DNA from: Bacteroidales bacterium UBA932
Lineage (GTDB): Bacteria > Bacteroidota > Bacteroidia > Bacteroidales > UBA932
Length of the DNA: 6,398 nt
Direction: 5' to 3'
Assembly (NCBI GenBank): GCA_002293585.1
Contig: DBDM01000073.1
Location: forward strand, 5,610 to 12,007
Shown one piece after another: positions 5,761 through 6,398 of the stretch. Every line of letters starts with the position of its first letter. Position 1 is the stretch's first letter. The notes beneath the pieces were generated by a model. That model was not told the origin of the DNA and ran no database searches. It saw only the letters and a program-made list of their open reading frames with translations. Made by a program: the position numbers and the translations under genes.

Positions 5761-6398
5761 ATGACATTAAATGAATTATATGAACAAATTAGCACCAAAC
5801 ACAGTTTTTTATGTGTAGGATTAGACCCCGATATGGAAAAACTTCCGGCGCATTTGAAAACCCACCCGGAACCTCTATTTGCCTTCAATAGGGCGATCAT
5901 TGACGCTACGGCAGCTTATGCCGTGGCGTATAAACCCAATCTTGCTTTTTTTGAAGCAGCAGGCGCGGCAGGATGGATACAACTGGAAAAAACAGTCGCT
6001 TACATCCGCGAACATTACCCGGAAATATTGATTATCGCCGACGCCAAGCGGGGTGATATCGGCAACACATCGAAATTATATGCCGATGCTTTTTTTAACC
6101 ACATGAATGTCGACGCGGTCACATTATCGCCTTACATGGGGCGCGACACCGTGGCGCCGTTCCTGCAATACAAAGACAAGTGGGCCGTGTTGCTGGCGCT
6201 TACGTCCAATCCTTCGGCCACAAATTTTGAATTGATAGAAGAAGCCGGAAGCGGGAAAAAATTATATGAAAAAGTCATTGAAACTTCCATGCAATGGGGC
6301 AACACCAACAACCTGATGTATGTGGTGGGCGCCACGCAAGCTACGATGTTGCAAGGCATACGCCGGATTATTCCCGATCATTTTTTGCTGGTGCCGGG
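5761..6398 (+). CDS. pyrF: Orotidine-5'-phosphate decarboxylase, subfamily 2, 3'-truncated by the window edge
   Basis: An open frame of 212 codons runs off the right edge; subfamily-2 PyrF proteins are about 270-280 residues, so roughly 60 are missing. It catalyses the last step of de novo UMP synthesis, decarboxylating OMP in the cytoplasm. Counting from ATG 5761, SFLCVGLDPD at 15-24 is the first substrate-binding strand and YKPN at 57-60 carries catalytic K58. ADAKRGDIGNTS at 93-104 holds the signature D94-x-K96-x-x-D99, completing the charged K-D-K-D active site. VVGATQ at 188-193 begins the phosphate-binding region. An in-frame ATG at 5752 would add MTT. ATG 5761 is preferred because it aligns with the family start as remembered and leaves a reasonable leader after the predicted promoter. 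All visible catalytic residues are present and the gene looks functional. Confidence 0.95.
   Translation, partial: MTLNELYEQISTKHSFLCVGLDPDMEKLPAHLKTHPEPLFAFNRAIIDATAAYAVAYKPNLAFFEAAGAAGWIQLEKTVAYIREHYPEILIIADAKRGDIGNTSKLYADAFFNHMNVDAVTLSPYMGRDTVAPFLQYKDKWAVLLALTSNPSATNFELIEEAGSGKKLYEKVIETSMQWGNTNNLMYVVGATQATMLQGIRRIIPDHFLLVP

Noticed and set aside
6132..6359. Minus-strand open frame of 75 codons inside pyrF
   Set aside because: It lies opposite conserved pyrF sequence and has no features of its own.

Overview
The window looks like a chromosomal piece of a Bacteroidota genome, most likely order Bacteroidales. The protein families are characteristic of that group: GlsA/GlsB glycine-lipid acyltransferases, a BtuB-type TonB receptor paired with a BtuG/YncE-like beta-propeller lipoprotein, and a subfamily-2 PyrF. 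The intergenic regions carry matches to the Bacteroidetes -7 element TAnnTTTG rather than E. coli-like -35/-10 boxes. Species cannot be named from the sequence.

Layout, left to right. (1) Positions 1-932, minus strand: a two-gene lipid acyltransferase operon, glsA then glsB with 2 bp between them. glsB runs off the left edge, leaving only its first 30 codons. (2) Positions 933-1010: a short divergent intergenic region in which the glsA and prfA promoters appear to lie on the same ~36 bp. (3) Positions 1011-2096, plus strand: prfA, peptide chain release factor 1, intact. (4) Positions 2106-2507, plus strand: the remnant of a YidE/AspT-type transporter, with an internal deletion, a frame change and loss of everything after its first membrane half. 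(5) Positions 2510-5675, minus strand: a two-gene outer-membrane uptake operon, btuB-like receptor then btuG-like surface lipoprotein. Its end meets the transporter remnant tail to tail. (6) Positions 5676-5760: a second divergent intergenic region with promoter matches for the receptor and for pyrF. It is too short for a cobalamin riboswitch. (7) Positions 5761-6398, plus strand: pyrF, orotidine-5'-phosphate decarboxylase, cut by the right edge.

How the genes fit together. prfA and pyrF are housekeeping genes on the same strand; from memory they are often close neighbours in Bacteroides-type genomes. Here they are separated by a dead transporter and an inverted nutrient-uptake pair, so the middle of the window looks like a site of rearrangement. 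The receptor/lipoprotein pair would act together at the outer membrane: the lipoprotein captures the ligand and the TonB-dependent barrel imports it. Vitamin B12 is the best guess for the ligand, but the usual riboswitch is missing. No RNA genes, CRISPR arrays, insertion sequences or clear intrinsic terminators were seen, and no stretch over 300 bases is without a gene. I see no wholly new system; the most interesting points are the broken transporter, the riboswitch-less btuB/btuG pair and the superimposed promoters.
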